A DNA stretch of 36,617 nucleotides from Pseudolabrys sp. (GTDB taxonomy: Bacteria > Pseudomonadota > Alphaproteobacteria > Rhizobiales > Xanthobacteraceae). The notes below the pieces were generated by a model, which had not been told where the DNA came from, did no database searches, and worked only from the letters and a program-made list of their open reading frames with translations. Below, in pieces: positions 8,890 through 16,971 of the stretch. A program made the translations under genes and the position numbers. How positions within the stretch are numbered: position 1 is the stretch's first letter; every line of letters starts with the position of its first letter. The stretch spans positions 1 through 36,617 of the forward strand of contig JADGGK010000028.1 of assembly GCA_019689975.1 (NCBI GenBank), given 5' to 3'.

Positions 8890-9446
8890 GGCCAACCTCG
8901 ATCGATGCCTCGTTCCTTCAGAAGCTCGGACAATTTCTTGCGCGCATAGAACATTCGTGTCTTCACGGTCGCCTCGGGAATGCCGACGATCGCGGCGACT
9001 TCCTCCACCGACTTCTCATGATAATAGACAAGGTCGATGACCTCCCGATGTTCGGCCGACAATTTGGTCAGGCATTGTCGCAAGACCGAGCCGGTGTCCT
9101 TCTTGGCCAGCGCGATCTCCGGATCGTCTTCGTGGTCCTCGATGGCATCGGCCGTCGCATCGTCCAGTTCGTCCTCCGATCGCTTGCGCAGCGCGCTCAG
9201 CGCCTTGAAACGGGCCATTCCCAAGATCCAGGTGGAGACGGCGGACCGGCCTTCGTACTTGCCGGCCTGCCGCCAGACGTCGAGGAAGACTTCGCTGATG
9301 AGGTCTTCCGCCGTCGCCTCGTTGCGCACCAGCCGCAGCACGAACCGATAGACCCGCACGTGATGGCGCGCAAACAGCACCTGCATGGCGAGCCGATCGC
9401 CATTGGCGATCCTGCCGATCAGAACCTCGTCCGAAGTGGGTTGCAT
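8886..9446 (-). CDS. ECF sigma factor (RpoE-like)
   Basis: 186 aa, the standard ECF size. Region 2 lies at about 20-90 (ALFARHHVRVYRFVLRLV, then TAEDLISEVFLDVWRQAGKYEG and STWILGMARFKALSAL), followed by an acidic linker (DDATADAIEDHEDDPE), and region 4 at about 125-180 (LTKLSAEHREVIDLVYYHEKS, then VEEVAAIVGIPEATVKTRMFYARKKL). It heads an operon with its anti-sigma and a secreted subtilase. Its own promoter region holds TTGAACC-N16-CGACTA, repeated in front of the divergent gene, so autoregulation is likely. The trigger is unknown; neighbours suggest an envelope or secretion signal. No Shine-Dalgarno is seen before the ATG. Confidence 0.93.
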   Translation of the reverse strand: MQPTSDEVLIGRIANGDRLAMQVLFARHHVRVYRFVLRLVRNEATAEDLISEVFLDVWRQAGKYEGRSAVSTWILGMARFKALSALRKRSEDELDDATADAIEDHEDDPEIALAKKDTGSVLRQCLTKLSAEHREVIDLVYYHEKSVEEVAAIVGIPEATVKTRMFYARKKLSELLKERGIDRGWP

Positions 9447-9471
9447 TCGTCAGACGGGCTGGCTCGCCCGG

Positions 9472-9499
9472 TAGTCGCAGCCAGAACAGTTCAGGTTCA
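9472..9499 (-). promoter_or_regulatory. candidate ECF-type promoter of the sigma operon
   Basis: On the minus strand TGAACC (9499-9494) is followed after exactly 16 nt by CGACTA (9477-9472), 25 nt before the sigma factor ATG. The form matches -35/-10 elements of ECF sigma factors (AAC-rich -35, CG-rich -10, 16-17 nt spacer). The same pair with the same spacing lies in front of the divergent gene at 9731. Confidence 0.6.
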
Positions 9500-9521
9500 A
9501 CGGAATCGACGAAAATTCGTG

Positions 9522-9539
9522 CGGCGGCAGCTGCCGCCG
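9522..9539. repeat. 18-bp perfect palindrome in the sigma intergenic region
   Basis: CGGCGGCAG is followed directly by CTGCCGCCG, a perfect dyad of 9+9 with no spacer, about 25 nt upstream of the candidate sigma promoter. A dimeric regulator site is possible; a chance event is also possible in DNA this GC-rich. Confidence 0.45.
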
Positions 9540-9641
9540 TCTGCATCTAGATTGCCCCGTTCCGCCGGCGCTGGGAAGCCTGGCCATCCGAGGCCGCGGC
9601 GCCGGTTGGCGGCGTTGTGAGATCGGTCCGCCGCGGCGATT

Positions 9642-9669
9642 TGAACCTTGTGCGCGCGCGGGGCGACCA
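9642..9669 (+). promoter_or_regulatory. candidate ECF-type promoter of the His-rich secreted protein
   Basis: TGAACC (9642-9647), 16 nt, then CGACCA (9664-9669), ending 61 nt before the ATG at 9731. It agrees with the element on the opposite strand at 9472-9499 in both boxes (TTGAACC and CGACYA) and in spacer length. This suggests the divergent gene belongs to the regulon of the ECF sigma factor. Confidence 0.6.
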
Positions 9670-9730
9670 AGCGTCAGGATGTGACTGGCACATCCCTCGC
9701 AACCGCCCACCGCAACAGGAGATTCACGCC

Positions 9731-9976
9731 ATGCTCCGCAAAGTCGCCCTCGCCGCCGGTCTGGCGGCCGCCTTCGGCATCGTTGCCCTCGCGCCCACCG
9801 GCGCCTCCGCCTTCCCCTGGAAGTACCATCATCACCACCACTTCCACGGCGTCGGCTTCGGCATCGGACTTTATCCCGCCTACGACTATATCGCGGAACC
9901 TGACTGCTATGTCGTGAAGCGGCCGGTCAAGACGCCCTTTGGTTGGCGCCTGCGTCGCTTTACGGTCTGCGACTGA
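9731..9976 (+). CDS. small His-rich secreted protein
   Basis: 81 aa from the ATG at 9731, which has AGGAG 9 nt upstream; the frame is open from 9617 but only this start gives a signal peptide (residues 1-27, ending GASA). The mature part is about 54 residues: WKYHHHHHFHG right after the cleavage site, a Gly/Tyr-rich stretch, then a Cys pair (PDCYVVKRPV and the C-terminal TVCD) that could form a disulphide. Short secreted proteins with a His cluster and two Cys are common in Hyphomicrobiales but have no known role that I can state. The His run could bind metal. It is divergent from the ECF sigma factor and shares its promoter motif, so it is a probable regulon member. Confidence 0.72.
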   Translation: MLRKVALAAGLAAAFGIVALAPTGASAFPWKYHHHHHFHGVGFGIGLYPAYDYIAEPDCYVVKRPVKTPFGWRLRRFTVCD

Positions 9977-10408
9977 TCGGGCCGAGGCCGCAGACGAGAA
10001 AGCGCCCCGGCGTCGCTTAGCGATGCCGGGGCTTTCGATGTCGTGCCTATTCCGCGCGGTTCGGCCTCGAGCGTCGCGGCTTCAAGCGCGCCATTGCGGC
10101 CGCGGCAACGCATGCATGGGCATGCATGGCCGCTTGCACGGACGCAAACGGCCCATTTCGTTGTTGCAGGGCCGATCCTTCGCGCGCCCGTCGTCATGTG
10201 AGCGGTGCCGGCCGCGCGCCACCGCGCGGGACGACCGCTTTTCCTTCGCCGCCGCCTTCGGACGACACGGCGGCGGCGCCGTGCCGCAAAATGCCCACAT
10301 TCTCCTCCGCCGGCGCAGGCCGGCCGGCACCCTCGCGCCCTCGGGCGAGTTCTGCTAGGGGTCGCCGAGCGCGCGGCGGCGTGGATCGGTCACCGAAGCG
10401 GAGGACGA
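9977..10408. other. 432-nt gene-free stretch
   Basis: Apart from the terminator hairpin at 10002-10036 I find no gene. It contains two adjacent 10-nt copies, CATGCATGGG and CATGCATGGC (10111-10130), and a very GC-rich segment (10230-10350). The frames across it have no protein-like composition. The promoter for the UPF0104-phoR unit should lie here, but I see no convincing -35/-10 pair. Confidence 0.5.
10002..10036 (+). terminator. intrinsic terminator after the His-rich gene
   Basis: The 12-bp stem CCCCGGCGTCGC (10005-10016) pairs with GCGATGCCGGGG (10020-10031) around a TTA loop, with one G-T pair, and is followed by CTTTCG. It lies 28 nt after the stop codon of the 81-aa gene. The T-run is short, as is usual in high-GC genomes. 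Confidence 0.7.
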
Positions 10409-11476
10409 ATGCTCCAAATGTGGGACGCCGTCAGGCGATTTTTCCAGCGGACCGTCGGCTGGAATCGGCTCGGCGTGCTGCTCAGCCTCACCATCATCGC
10501 GACCGCCGGGATGGTGTTGTTCCATATGCTGCGCGACATCAACGTCGCCGAGGTCGCTGCCGCATTGCGGGCGACGAGCCATCGTCAGATCCTCGCTGCC
10601 ACGCTGTTTGTCGCCGGCGGCTATTTCACGCTCACGTTTTACGATCTGTTCGCGCTGCGTACCATCGGCCGCAGCGAGATCCCCTATCGCGTCGCTGCGC
10701 TCGCCGGCTTCACCAGCTATTCGATCGGTCACAATGTCGGTGCCACGGTTTTTTCGGGCGGCGCGGTCCGCTATCGCATCTACTCCAGCTATGGTCTCGA
10801 TGCCGTTGCCGTGGCCAAGGTTTGCTTCGTCGCGGGTCTCACCTTCTGGCTCGGCAACGCGACCGTGCTCGGCCTTGGCATCGTTTTTCATCCCGCCGCC
10901 GCGGAGCCGATCGACCACCTGCCTTTCTGGCTCAATCGGGGCCTGGGCGTGCTCATGCTGCTGGTGCTGGCATGCTACGTGGTCTGGGTATGGAGCGCGC
11001 CGCGGATGATCGGCAAGGGCGGCTGGGAAGTCCGCCTGCCCAACGGCCCTTCGACGCTGATGCAGATCGGCATCGGCATCCTTGACCTCGGCTGCAGTGC
11101 GCTCGCGATGTACATGCTGCTGCCGAACGAACCCAATGTCGGTTTTGCCACCATTCTGGTCGTCTTCGTTGCCGCCACGCTACTCGGCTTCGCCAGCCAC
11201 GCGCCCGGCGGGCTCGGCGTGTTCGATGCGGCCATGTTGGTCGCGCTGTGGCAGTTCAACAAGGAGGACCTGCTGGCGGGCCTGCTGCTGTTCCGGCTGC
11301 TCTACTATCTCGCTCCTTTCGTTATCGCGCTCGCCATCCTGGGCGCGCGCGAGCTTTGGCTCAGTCTGCGCCGGCCGCGCCTGGAGCAAAAATCGCCGCC
11401 GTCGGCCTTGCACGTCGGACAGCGGCCCCGCGGCAGGGTCGAGGCCGAAAGAGTCGATGCCGACGGACCATGGTGA
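10409..11476 (+). CDS. UPF0104 / lysylphosphatidylglycerol synthase N-terminal-like membrane protein
   Basis: 355 aa from the ATG at 10409 (GGAGG upstream); the longer open frame is Arg/Pro-rich and not protein-like. About eight hydrophobic helices run from residue 20 to 335. The family pattern (YbhN and the flippase part of MprF) is visible: GFTSYSIGHNVGATVFSGGAVRYR near 106-130 and the conserved SHAPGGLGVFDA near 265-276. Such proteins move or modify lipids in the inner membrane; MprF-type transfer of amino acids needs a second domain that is absent here. It overlaps phoR by 7 nt, so the two are co-translated, which suggests a role tied to phosphate limitation, for example in membrane lipid adjustment. 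That link is inference. Confidence 0.82.
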   Translation: MLQMWDAVRRFFQRTVGWNRLGVLLSLTIIATAGMVLFHMLRDINVAEVAAALRATSHRQILAATLFVAGGYFTLTFYDLFALRTIGRSEIPYRVAALAGFTSYSIGHNVGATVFSGGAVRYRIYSSYGLDAVAVAKVCFVAGLTFWLGNATVLGLGIVFHPAAAEPIDHLPFWLNRGLGVLMLLVLACYVVWVWSAPRMIGKGGWEVRLPNGPSTLMQIGIGILDLGCSALAMYMLLPNEPNVGFATILVVFVAATLLGFASHAPGGLGVFDAAMLVALWQFNKEDLLAGLLLFRLLYYLAPFVIALAILGARELWLSLRRPRLEQKSPPSALHVGQRPRGRVEAERVDADGPW

Positions 11477-12705
11477 GCGACGATTATCGCAGCGAGTCCG
11501 GCGACAATTGGCGCCGCCGGCTGCGCCGTGCCTGGCACGCGCTGACCTCCGCGTCAGCGACCGATGATGAACCCGGGCGCGCCTTGACGTCGTTACGCGC
11601 CGGCACCCATCCGCTGAGCGGAGCGATCGAGTCGCTGATCGGCGGGCTGCCCCAGCCGGCGATCGTGCTCGACCGCGACGGCCGGGTGATCGCCCATAAT
11701 GCATCCGCGGCCGCGGTGGCGCCGGCGCTGCGCAACGGCGAGCCCGCCCTCATCGCGCTGCGGATGCCCGAAATCGTCAATGCCATAAGGCGCGCGGCCC
11801 AGCGGCGCGAACCGCAACGGGCGGAATTCTTCCAACGCGTGCCGAGCGATCGCTGGTTCGAAGCCTTCGTCGTGCCGGTGCGGCTCTCCGGAGCCGGCGA
11901 CGACGTCGCCGATCTGCTGCTGATGACCTTCAACGATCTGACCCCGCTGCGGCGCGTCGAGGAAATGCGCGCGGATTTCGTCGCCAATGCGAGTCACGAA
12001 TTGCGTACGCCGCTCGCGGCCCTTCTCGGTTTTATCGAAACACTGCGCGGCAGTGCCAAGGACGATGCCGCCGCGCGCGAGAAATTCCTTGCCATCATGC
12101 AGACGCAGGCGAAGCGCATGGCACGCTTGATCGACGACCTCCTGTCGCTGTCGCGCATCGAACTCAACGCGCATTTGCGACCCAACACACCGGTCGATCT
12201 CGTGGCCATCGTGCGTCAAGTGGTCGACGGCCTGCAGATGCTGGCGCGTGACCGCGGGGTCGTCGTGGAGATAACAAATCCGCCGCGGTCCGCGATCGTT
12301 CTCGGCGACCGCGACGAGTTGATCCGCGCGCTGGAAAATCTGGTGGAGAACGCGCTCAAATACGGCGCCGCGGGCAAACGCGTCGACATCACGCTCGCCT
12401 GCGTGCCCACGCCTTCGGGCGCCGCGGAGGCGCAACTCGCCGTGCGCGATTATGGCCCCGGCATCGCGCCGGAACATCTGCCGCGTCTGACCGAGCGTTT
12501 CTATCGGGTGGATGTGGCGGAGAGTCGCGCCCAGGGAGGCACCGGCCTCGGGCTTGCCCTGGTCAAGCATGTGCTTAACCGGCACGGCGGCAGGCTCGCC
12601 GTCGAGAGCATTTTGGGAGCCGGCGCAACCTTCACGATGCACATCCCCCTGTATGCCGGCGATGTTCGGGCGCCGCTGGGTTCATCCGAGATATCAGAAG
12701 GCTAG
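11470..12705 (+). CDS. phoR: phosphate regulon sensor histidine kinase PhoR, without membrane helices
   Basis: 411 aa from the ATG at 11470, inside the end of the upstream gene; a GTG at 11473 is also possible. A PAS-like domain (about 55-160, AIVLDRDGRVIAHN) precedes the dimerisation helix with FVANASHELRTPLAALLG (His176) and the ATPase domain: N box NLVENALKYG (290-299), G1 DYGPGIA (327-333), G2 GGTGLGLAL (356-364). It would phosphorylate PhoB, encoded at the far end of the same block. The oddity is the N-terminus: residues 1-55 are charged and Ser-rich with no hydrophobic segment, so no membrane anchor of its own is visible. It may attach through PhoU/PstB or through the co-translated membrane protein. 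Confidence 0.92.
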   Translation: MVSDDYRSESGDNWRRRLRRAWHALTSASATDDEPGRALTSLRAGTHPLSGAIESLIGGLPQPAIVLDRDGRVIAHNASAAAVAPALRNGEPALIALRMPEIVNAIRRAAQRREPQRAEFFQRVPSDRWFEAFVVPVRLSGAGDDVADLLLMTFNDLTPLRRVEEMRADFVANASHELRTPLAALLGFIETLRGSAKDDAAAREKFLAIMQTQAKRMARLIDDLLSLSRIELNAHLRPNTPVDLVAIVRQVVDGLQMLARDRGVVVEITNPPRSAIVLGDRDELIRALENLVENALKYGAAGKRVDITLACVPTPSGAAEAQLAVRDYGPGIAPEHLPRLTERFYRVDVAESRAQGGTGLGLALVKHVLNRHGGRLAVESILGAGATFTMHIPLYAGDVRAPLGSSEISEG

Positions 12706-12706
12706 G

Positions 12707-12724
12707 TTGTCATCCCGCTGTCAT
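12707..12724 (+). promoter_or_regulatory. Pho box upstream of pstS
   Basis: TTGTCAT, 4 nt (CCCG), CTGTCAT: two direct heptamers in the 7-4-7 layout of a PhoB-binding box, beginning 2 nt after the phoR stop. A -10-like TTATAG follows at 12732-12737. This places the PhoB-dependent promoter of the pst operon between phoR and pstS, with a leader of about 190 nt that includes a GCCGCC/GGCGGC hairpin at 12870-12885. Confidence 0.85.
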
Positions 12725-12936
12725 CAAAGCGTTATAGGACGGTGATCTGCGGGGCCTAAGGCAGCCGGCGACTTCGGAAAGTCTCGATCCGACGTCAACG
12801 ATCGCTATCCGAAGCCAAGCTTGGAGCGCGTCTTGAACACCACCGCGGCCGACTGCGCAGAGCCGGAAAGCCGCCGCTAGGCGGCATCTTGCTCGACGTG
12901 CCGCTTTCGGCCGCAAACGAAGATGGAGAGAGATCC

Positions 12937-13983
12937 GTGCAACATTGGACCCCATGGGCAGTCGCCGGGTTCCTTGCCGCCGCAATCGTTCCGACGAGCG
13001 CGGCGGATATTTCCGGCGCCGGCGCCACCTTCCCCTATCCGATCTACGCCAAATGGGCCGACGCCTATAAGAAGGAGACGGGCATCGGCCTGAACTACCA
13101 GTCGATCGGCTCGGGCGGCGGCATCAAGCAGATTCAGAACAAGACCGTGACCTTCGGCGCCAGCGACGCGCCTCTCAAAGGCGCTGAACTCGACAAGCTC
13201 GGCCTTGCCCAGTTCCCGACCGTCATGGGCGGCATCGTCCCTGTCGTCAATCTTCCGGGAATCAATCCGGGCGAACTGGTGATCGACGGTCCCACGCTCG
13301 CCAAGGTCTTCCTCGGCGAGATCAAGTTCTGGGACGATCCTGCGTTAACCAAGCTCAATCCGGGAGCAAAATTGCCGCACCAGGCGATCGCGGTCGTGCA
13401 TCGCTCGGACGGTTCGGGCACGACGTTCAATTTTGCCTACTTTCTGGCCGAGGTCAGTCCCGACTGGAAGTCGAAGGTCGGCTACAGCACGTCGGTGGAA
13501 TGGCCGGTCGGCATAGGCGCCAAGGGCAACGAGGGCGTAGCCAACAATGTCGGCAATACGCAGGGTTCCATCGGCTATGTCGAATACGCCTATGCTCTCC
13601 AGAACAAGCTTACCTACATGAAGATGGTCAACAGGGCCGGCAAGACGGTGTCGCCGAACTCGGAATCGTTCCAAGCTGCGGCCGCCAACGCGGATTGGAA
13701 ATCGGTGCCCGGATTCGGCGTGATCCTGGCAAACCAGCCCGGCGACGGATCGTGGCCGATGACGGCGGCGACTTTCATTCTCGTCTACAAGAGACCGAGC
13801 GATCCCGCCGCGACGCGCGAGGCTCTCAAGTTTTTTGCATGGTGCTACCGGAACGGCGCCAGAATGGCAGAGAGCCTCGACTACGTCCCCATGCCGGCCT
13901 CCGTCGTCAAGCAGATCGAGGAGATGTGGAAGACGGAGATCAAGGATTCGAGCGGCAAGCCCGTTTTCGCCGCGGCCATGTAA
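12937..13983 (+). CDS. pstS: periplasmic phosphate-binding protein PstS
   Basis: 348 aa from a GTG at 12937 (GGAGAG upstream), chosen because it leads straight into a signal peptide (residues 1-23, ending TSAA). Phosphate-binding segments of the family are present: [11 protein letters not shown] (27-37), [10 protein letters not shown] (57-66), FGASDAPL (73-80) and [15 protein letters not shown] (156-170). It captures phosphate and delivers it to PstCA. Regulated by the Pho box at 12707. A strong hairpin follows its stop codon and probably sets its excess over the downstream membrane subunits. Confidence 0.96.
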   Translation: MQHWTPWAVAGFLAAAIVPTSAADISGAGATFPYPIYAKWADAYKKETGIGLNYQSIGSGGGIKQIQNKTVTFGASDAPLKGAELDKLGLAQFPTVMGGIVPVVNLPGINPGELVIDGPTLAKVFLGEIKFWDDPALTKLNPGAKLPHQAIAVVHRSDGSGTTFNFAYFLAEVSPDWKSKVGYSTSVEWPVGIGAKGNEGVANNVGNTQGSIGYVEYAYALQNKLTYMKMVNRAGKTVSPNSESFQAAAANADWKSVPGFGVILANQPGDGSWPMTAATFILVYKRPSDPAATREALKFFAWCYRNGARMAESLDYVPMPASVVKQIEEMWKTEIKDSSGKPVFAAAM

Positions 13984-13995
13984 TCCCGGGGGAGC

Positions 13996-14025
13996 GGAAA
14001 GGGCGCCATCGCAGGCGCCCTTTCC
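13996..14025 (+). terminator. strong hairpin between pstS and pstC (attenuator or mRNA stabiliser)
   Basis: A perfect 12-bp stem, GGAAAGGGCGCC (13996-14007) and GGCGCCCTTTCC (14014-14025), with a 6-nt loop, 12 nt after the pstS stop and followed by TTGTCC. There is no real T-run, so partial termination or 3'-end protection of pstS mRNA is more likely than complete termination. No other promoter is evident before pstC. Confidence 0.7.
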
Positions 14026-14113
14026 TTGTCCACCGCGGCCGTCTTGGCGACTTGTCTTGCGGCCCGCGCGCCGCTTCATTGGCTCTCTCGACGCGTGCAA
14101 CGGGGAGGGCCGG

Positions 14114-15136
14114 ATGCAACGACCCAACAGGAGGGAGCCGGTGGTCGACGTCGCATTGCCCGGCGATGCCGTCCTGGTCAGTGGACCGGTCGAACGCGCG
14201 CGTGCGCTCCGGCGCCTCCGTGTCCGCGACGCCGCCTTCCGCCATCTTACCCGCCTCGCCGCGGGCGCGGTGCTGGCCATCCTCGGGGGCATCGTCGTCG
14301 CGCTGGTGCAAGGTGCATGGCCCGCGTTCAGCCGGTTTGGTTTCGATTTTCTCATTACCGAAAGCTGGAATCCGGTGACCGAGAAGTTCGGCGCCATCGC
14401 GCCGATCTACGGCACCGTGGTCACCTCGTTCATTGCCATGGTCGTGGCGGTACCGGTCGGGCTTTTCATCGCATTGTTCCTGACCGAACTATGCCCGAGG
14501 TGGCTGCGTCGCCCCATCGGTATTGCCATCGAACTCCTCGCCGGCATTCCCAGCATCATCTACGGGATCTGGGGCCTGTTCGTCTTCGCGCCGTTTCTTC
14601 AGCAATATGTGCAGCCCGTCATTATCGACCTTTTCGGCGGTGTGCCGCTGCTTTCGACGCTGTTCGCAGGACCGCCTTACGGCATCGGCTTGCTGACCGC
14701 GGGCCTCATTCTCGCGATCATGATCCTTCCCTTCATCACCTCGATCTCGCGCGACGTATTTGATGCGGTTCCGTCGGTGCTGAAAGAGGCGGCCTACGGC
14801 ATCGGCTGCACCACGTGGGAGGTCATGTGGCACGTGGTGCTGCCCTATGCGCGTGTCGGGGTTATCGGCGGAGTGATGTTGGGCCTCGGTCGCGCGCTCG
14901 GCGAGACGATGGCGGTCACCTTCGTCATCGGCAATGCGCACCGTATCGCCGGATCGATTTTTGCGCCGGGAACGACGATCTCCGCAACGATCGCCAACGA
15001 ATTCACCGAAGCGGTCGGCGATCTCTACACCTCGGCACTGATCGCGCTCGGTCTCATCCTGTTCGTCATCACATTCGTGGTGCTCGCGCTGGCGCGCTAT
15101 CTGCTGATGCGCCTCAACGCGCGGGTGGGAGGCTGA
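14114..15136 (+). CDS. pstC: phosphate ABC transporter permease PstC
   Basis: 340 aa from the ATG at 14114 (GGGAGG upstream). An in-frame GTG at 14141, preceded by AGGAGGG, is a real alternative and would remove nine residues. Six membrane helices; the region with [18 protein letters not shown] and the permease EAA-type loop ([21 protein letters not shown], about 231-251) identify PstC. It forms the inner-membrane channel with PstA. The N-terminal 40 residues before the first helix are charged and longer than in short PstC forms. Two nt separate it from pstA. Confidence 0.95.
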   Translation: MQRPNRREPVVDVALPGDAVLVSGPVERARALRRLRVRDAAFRHLTRLAAGAVLAILGGIVVALVQGAWPAFSRFGFDFLITESWNPVTEKFGAIAPIYGTVVTSFIAMVVAVPVGLFIALFLTELCPRWLRRPIGIAIELLAGIPSIIYGIWGLFVFAPFLQQYVQPVIIDLFGGVPLLSTLFAGPPYGIGLLTAGLILAIMILPFITSISRDVFDAVPSVLKEAAYGIGCTTWEVMWHVVLPYARVGVIGGVMLGLGRALGETMAVTFVIGNAHRIAGSIFAPGTTISATIANEFTEAVGDLYTSALIALGLILFVITFVVLALARYLLMRLNARVGG

Positions 15137-15137
15137 G

Positions 15138-15977
15138 ATGGCGCTGTATCATGTCCGCCGCCGGCGCAATCGCATCGCGCTCGGCCTCGCCGTCGCCGCC
15201 ACCGGATTTGGTCTTGCATGGCTCATCATCATTCTCGGAGTGCTGTTGTGGGAGGGGCTGAGCGGGCTTTCCCTTGCGGTATTTACCCGGATGACGCCGC
15301 CGCCAGGTTCCGCCGGCGGCCTGCTCAACCCGATCGTCGGCAGCCTGATCCTGACGTTCCTGGCGATCCTGATCGGCACGCCCATCGGTATTCTTGCCGG
15401 AACCTACATGGCGGAATACGGCCGTTACTCACGGCTCACCAGCGTGGTGCGTTTCATCAACGACATTCTTCTGAGCGCACCGTCGATCGTGATCGGCTTG
15501 TTCGTTTATGAGGTCATGGTAGCGCGAATGGGTCATTTCTCAGGCTGGGCAGGCGCCGCTGCGCTTGCCGTGATCGTGATCCCGGTGGTGGTTCGCACGA
15601 CCGAAGACATGCTGACTCTGGTCCCCGACACGCTGCGCGAAGCGGCCGCGTCCATCGGATTGCCGCGCTCGCTGATGATCACGAAGGTTGCCTATCGCGC
15701 CGCCCGAGCCGGCATGATCACGGGAGTGCTGCTTGCGATCGCGCGTATTTCCGGCGAAACCGCACCGCTCCTGTTCACGGCCTTAAACAATCAGTTCTGG
15801 AGCGTGGACATGAATGGCCCGATCGCAAGCCTGCCGGTGGTCATTTTCCAGTTCGCGCTAAGTCCTTACCATGATTGGCAGCGACTCGCCTGGACCGGGG
15901 CGCTGATCATCACCATGGCCGTGCTCGCGCTCAGCATCCTCGCGCGCCTGCTCGCGGCGCAGAGAAGGGCATCATGA
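15138..15977 (+). CDS. pstA: phosphate ABC transporter permease PstA
   Basis: 279 aa. Six membrane helices begin at about residue 15. Family motifs are [21 protein letters not shown] (60-80), [13 protein letters not shown] (114-126), the cytoplasmic loop [19 protein letters not shown] (162-180) that contacts PstB, and [13 protein letters not shown] (204-216). It pairs with PstC to form the phosphate channel. It starts 2 nt after pstC and its stop overlaps the pstB start (ATGA), so the subunits are translated together. Confidence 0.95.
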   Translation: MALYHVRRRRNRIALGLAVAATGFGLAWLIIILGVLLWEGLSGLSLAVFTRMTPPPGSAGGLLNPIVGSLILTFLAILIGTPIGILAGTYMAEYGRYSRLTSVVRFINDILLSAPSIVIGLFVYEVMVARMGHFSGWAGAAALAVIVIPVVVRTTEDMLTLVPDTLREAAASIGLPRSLMITKVAYRAARAGMITGVLLAIARISGETAPLLFTALNNQFWSVDMNGPIASLPVVIFQFALSPYHDWQRLAWTGALIITMAVLALSILARLLAAQRRAS

Positions 15978-16789
15978 CCGTAGCGACCTATACCACCCCG
16001 ATGACGGCTGCCGCTGTCGGCATCCCCGCCGGGCTCAGAGAAAAAATATCGATTCGCAACCTTGATTTCTTCTACGGCGAGCACCGCGCGCTGAAGAACA
16101 TCAGCGTGCCGCTCTATCACGGCAAGGTCACCGCCTTCATCGGCCCGTCGGGCTGCGGCAAATCCACGCTGCTGCGCGTGCTCAACCGCATGTATGATCT
16201 CTATCCCAACCAGCGCGCGGTCGGCAAAGTCACGCTCGACGACGAAGACATTCTTTCGCCGGCGCAGGATCTCAACCTGCTGCGTGCCAAAGTCGGCATG
16301 GTATTTCAAAAGCCGACGCCGTTTCCGATGAGCATCTACGAAAACATCGCGTTCGGCATACGCCTCTATGAGCGGTTGCCAAAATCGGAGCTCGATTCCA
16401 AGGTCGAACAGGCTCTGATCCGCGCGGCGCTCTGGGACGAGGTCAAGGACAAGCTTCACGCGAGCGGTCTGTCACTTTCGGGCGGACAGCAGCAGCGCTT
16501 GTGCATCGCCCGCACCGTGGCGGTGCGGCCCGAGGTCATTCTGTTTGACGAGCCGTGTTCGGCGCTCGACCCGATCTCGACCGCCAAGATCGAAGAACTG
16601 ATCGACGAGCTGAAGGACGACTACACCATCGCCATCGTCACTCACAATATGCAGCAGGCAGCACGCGTCTCCGACTTCACTGCGTTCATGTATCTCGGCG
16701 AGTTGATAGAGTTTGGCGAAACCACGCGGCTCTTCACCAGTCCGAGCGATCCCCGCACGCAGGACTACATCACGGGGCGCTTTGGCTAG
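15974..16789 (+). CDS. pstB: phosphate ABC transporter ATPase PstB
   Basis: 271 aa from the ATG at 15974 that overlaps the pstA stop. All ATPase motifs are intact: Walker [10 protein letters not shown] (58-66), Q-loop Gln112 in VFQKPTPFP, signature LSGGQQQR (168-175), Walker B VILFDEP (188-194), and H-loop His224 in IVTHNMQQA. It powers PstCA and, with PhoU, reports transporter state to PhoR. The 181 nt before phoU hold no gene but contain the inverted repeat CCGCGG-GCG-CCGCGG (16865-16879). Confidence 0.97.
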   Translation: MTVATYTTPMTAAAVGIPAGLREKISIRNLDFFYGEHRALKNISVPLYHGKVTAFIGPSGCGKSTLLRVLNRMYDLYPNQRAVGKVTLDDEDILSPAQDLNLLRAKVGMVFQKPTPFPMSIYENIAFGIRLYERLPKSELDSKVEQALIRAALWDEVKDKLHASGLSLSGGQQQRLCIARTVAVRPEVILFDEPCSALDPISTAKIEELIDELKDDYTIAIVTHNMQQAARVSDFTAFMYLGELIEFGETTRLFTSPSDPRTQDYITGRFG

Positions 16790-16971
16790 CGCATGCTTGG
16801 GTCGGAGCGAATCGCGGCGGGCGGGGGATTGGAAGGCGGGAGAAATCGCCGCGCCGATGCGACGCCGCGGGCGCCGCGGCTGCCGAGCGAGTTTGCCGCA
16901 CCGGGCGGGGTCGATCCGAGACGGGTCCGCCACGAAAGGGAACCGAGATCCGCGGTCGGAGGATGGCTACG

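Noticed and set aside
9828..9848. Run of His codons suggesting a vector-derived His tag
   Set aside because: It follows a native signal peptide in a gene with its own ribosome site and terminator, and codons alternate between CAT and CAC; natural His-rich proteins of this kind occur.
11593..12642. 349-aa frame on the minus strand
   Set aside because: Lies wholly opposite phoR, whose kinase motifs are intact; no recognisable domain.
13345..14397. 350-aa minus-strand frame across pstS and pstC
   Set aside because: Opposes pstS with intact binding motifs and the pstS-pstC hairpin.
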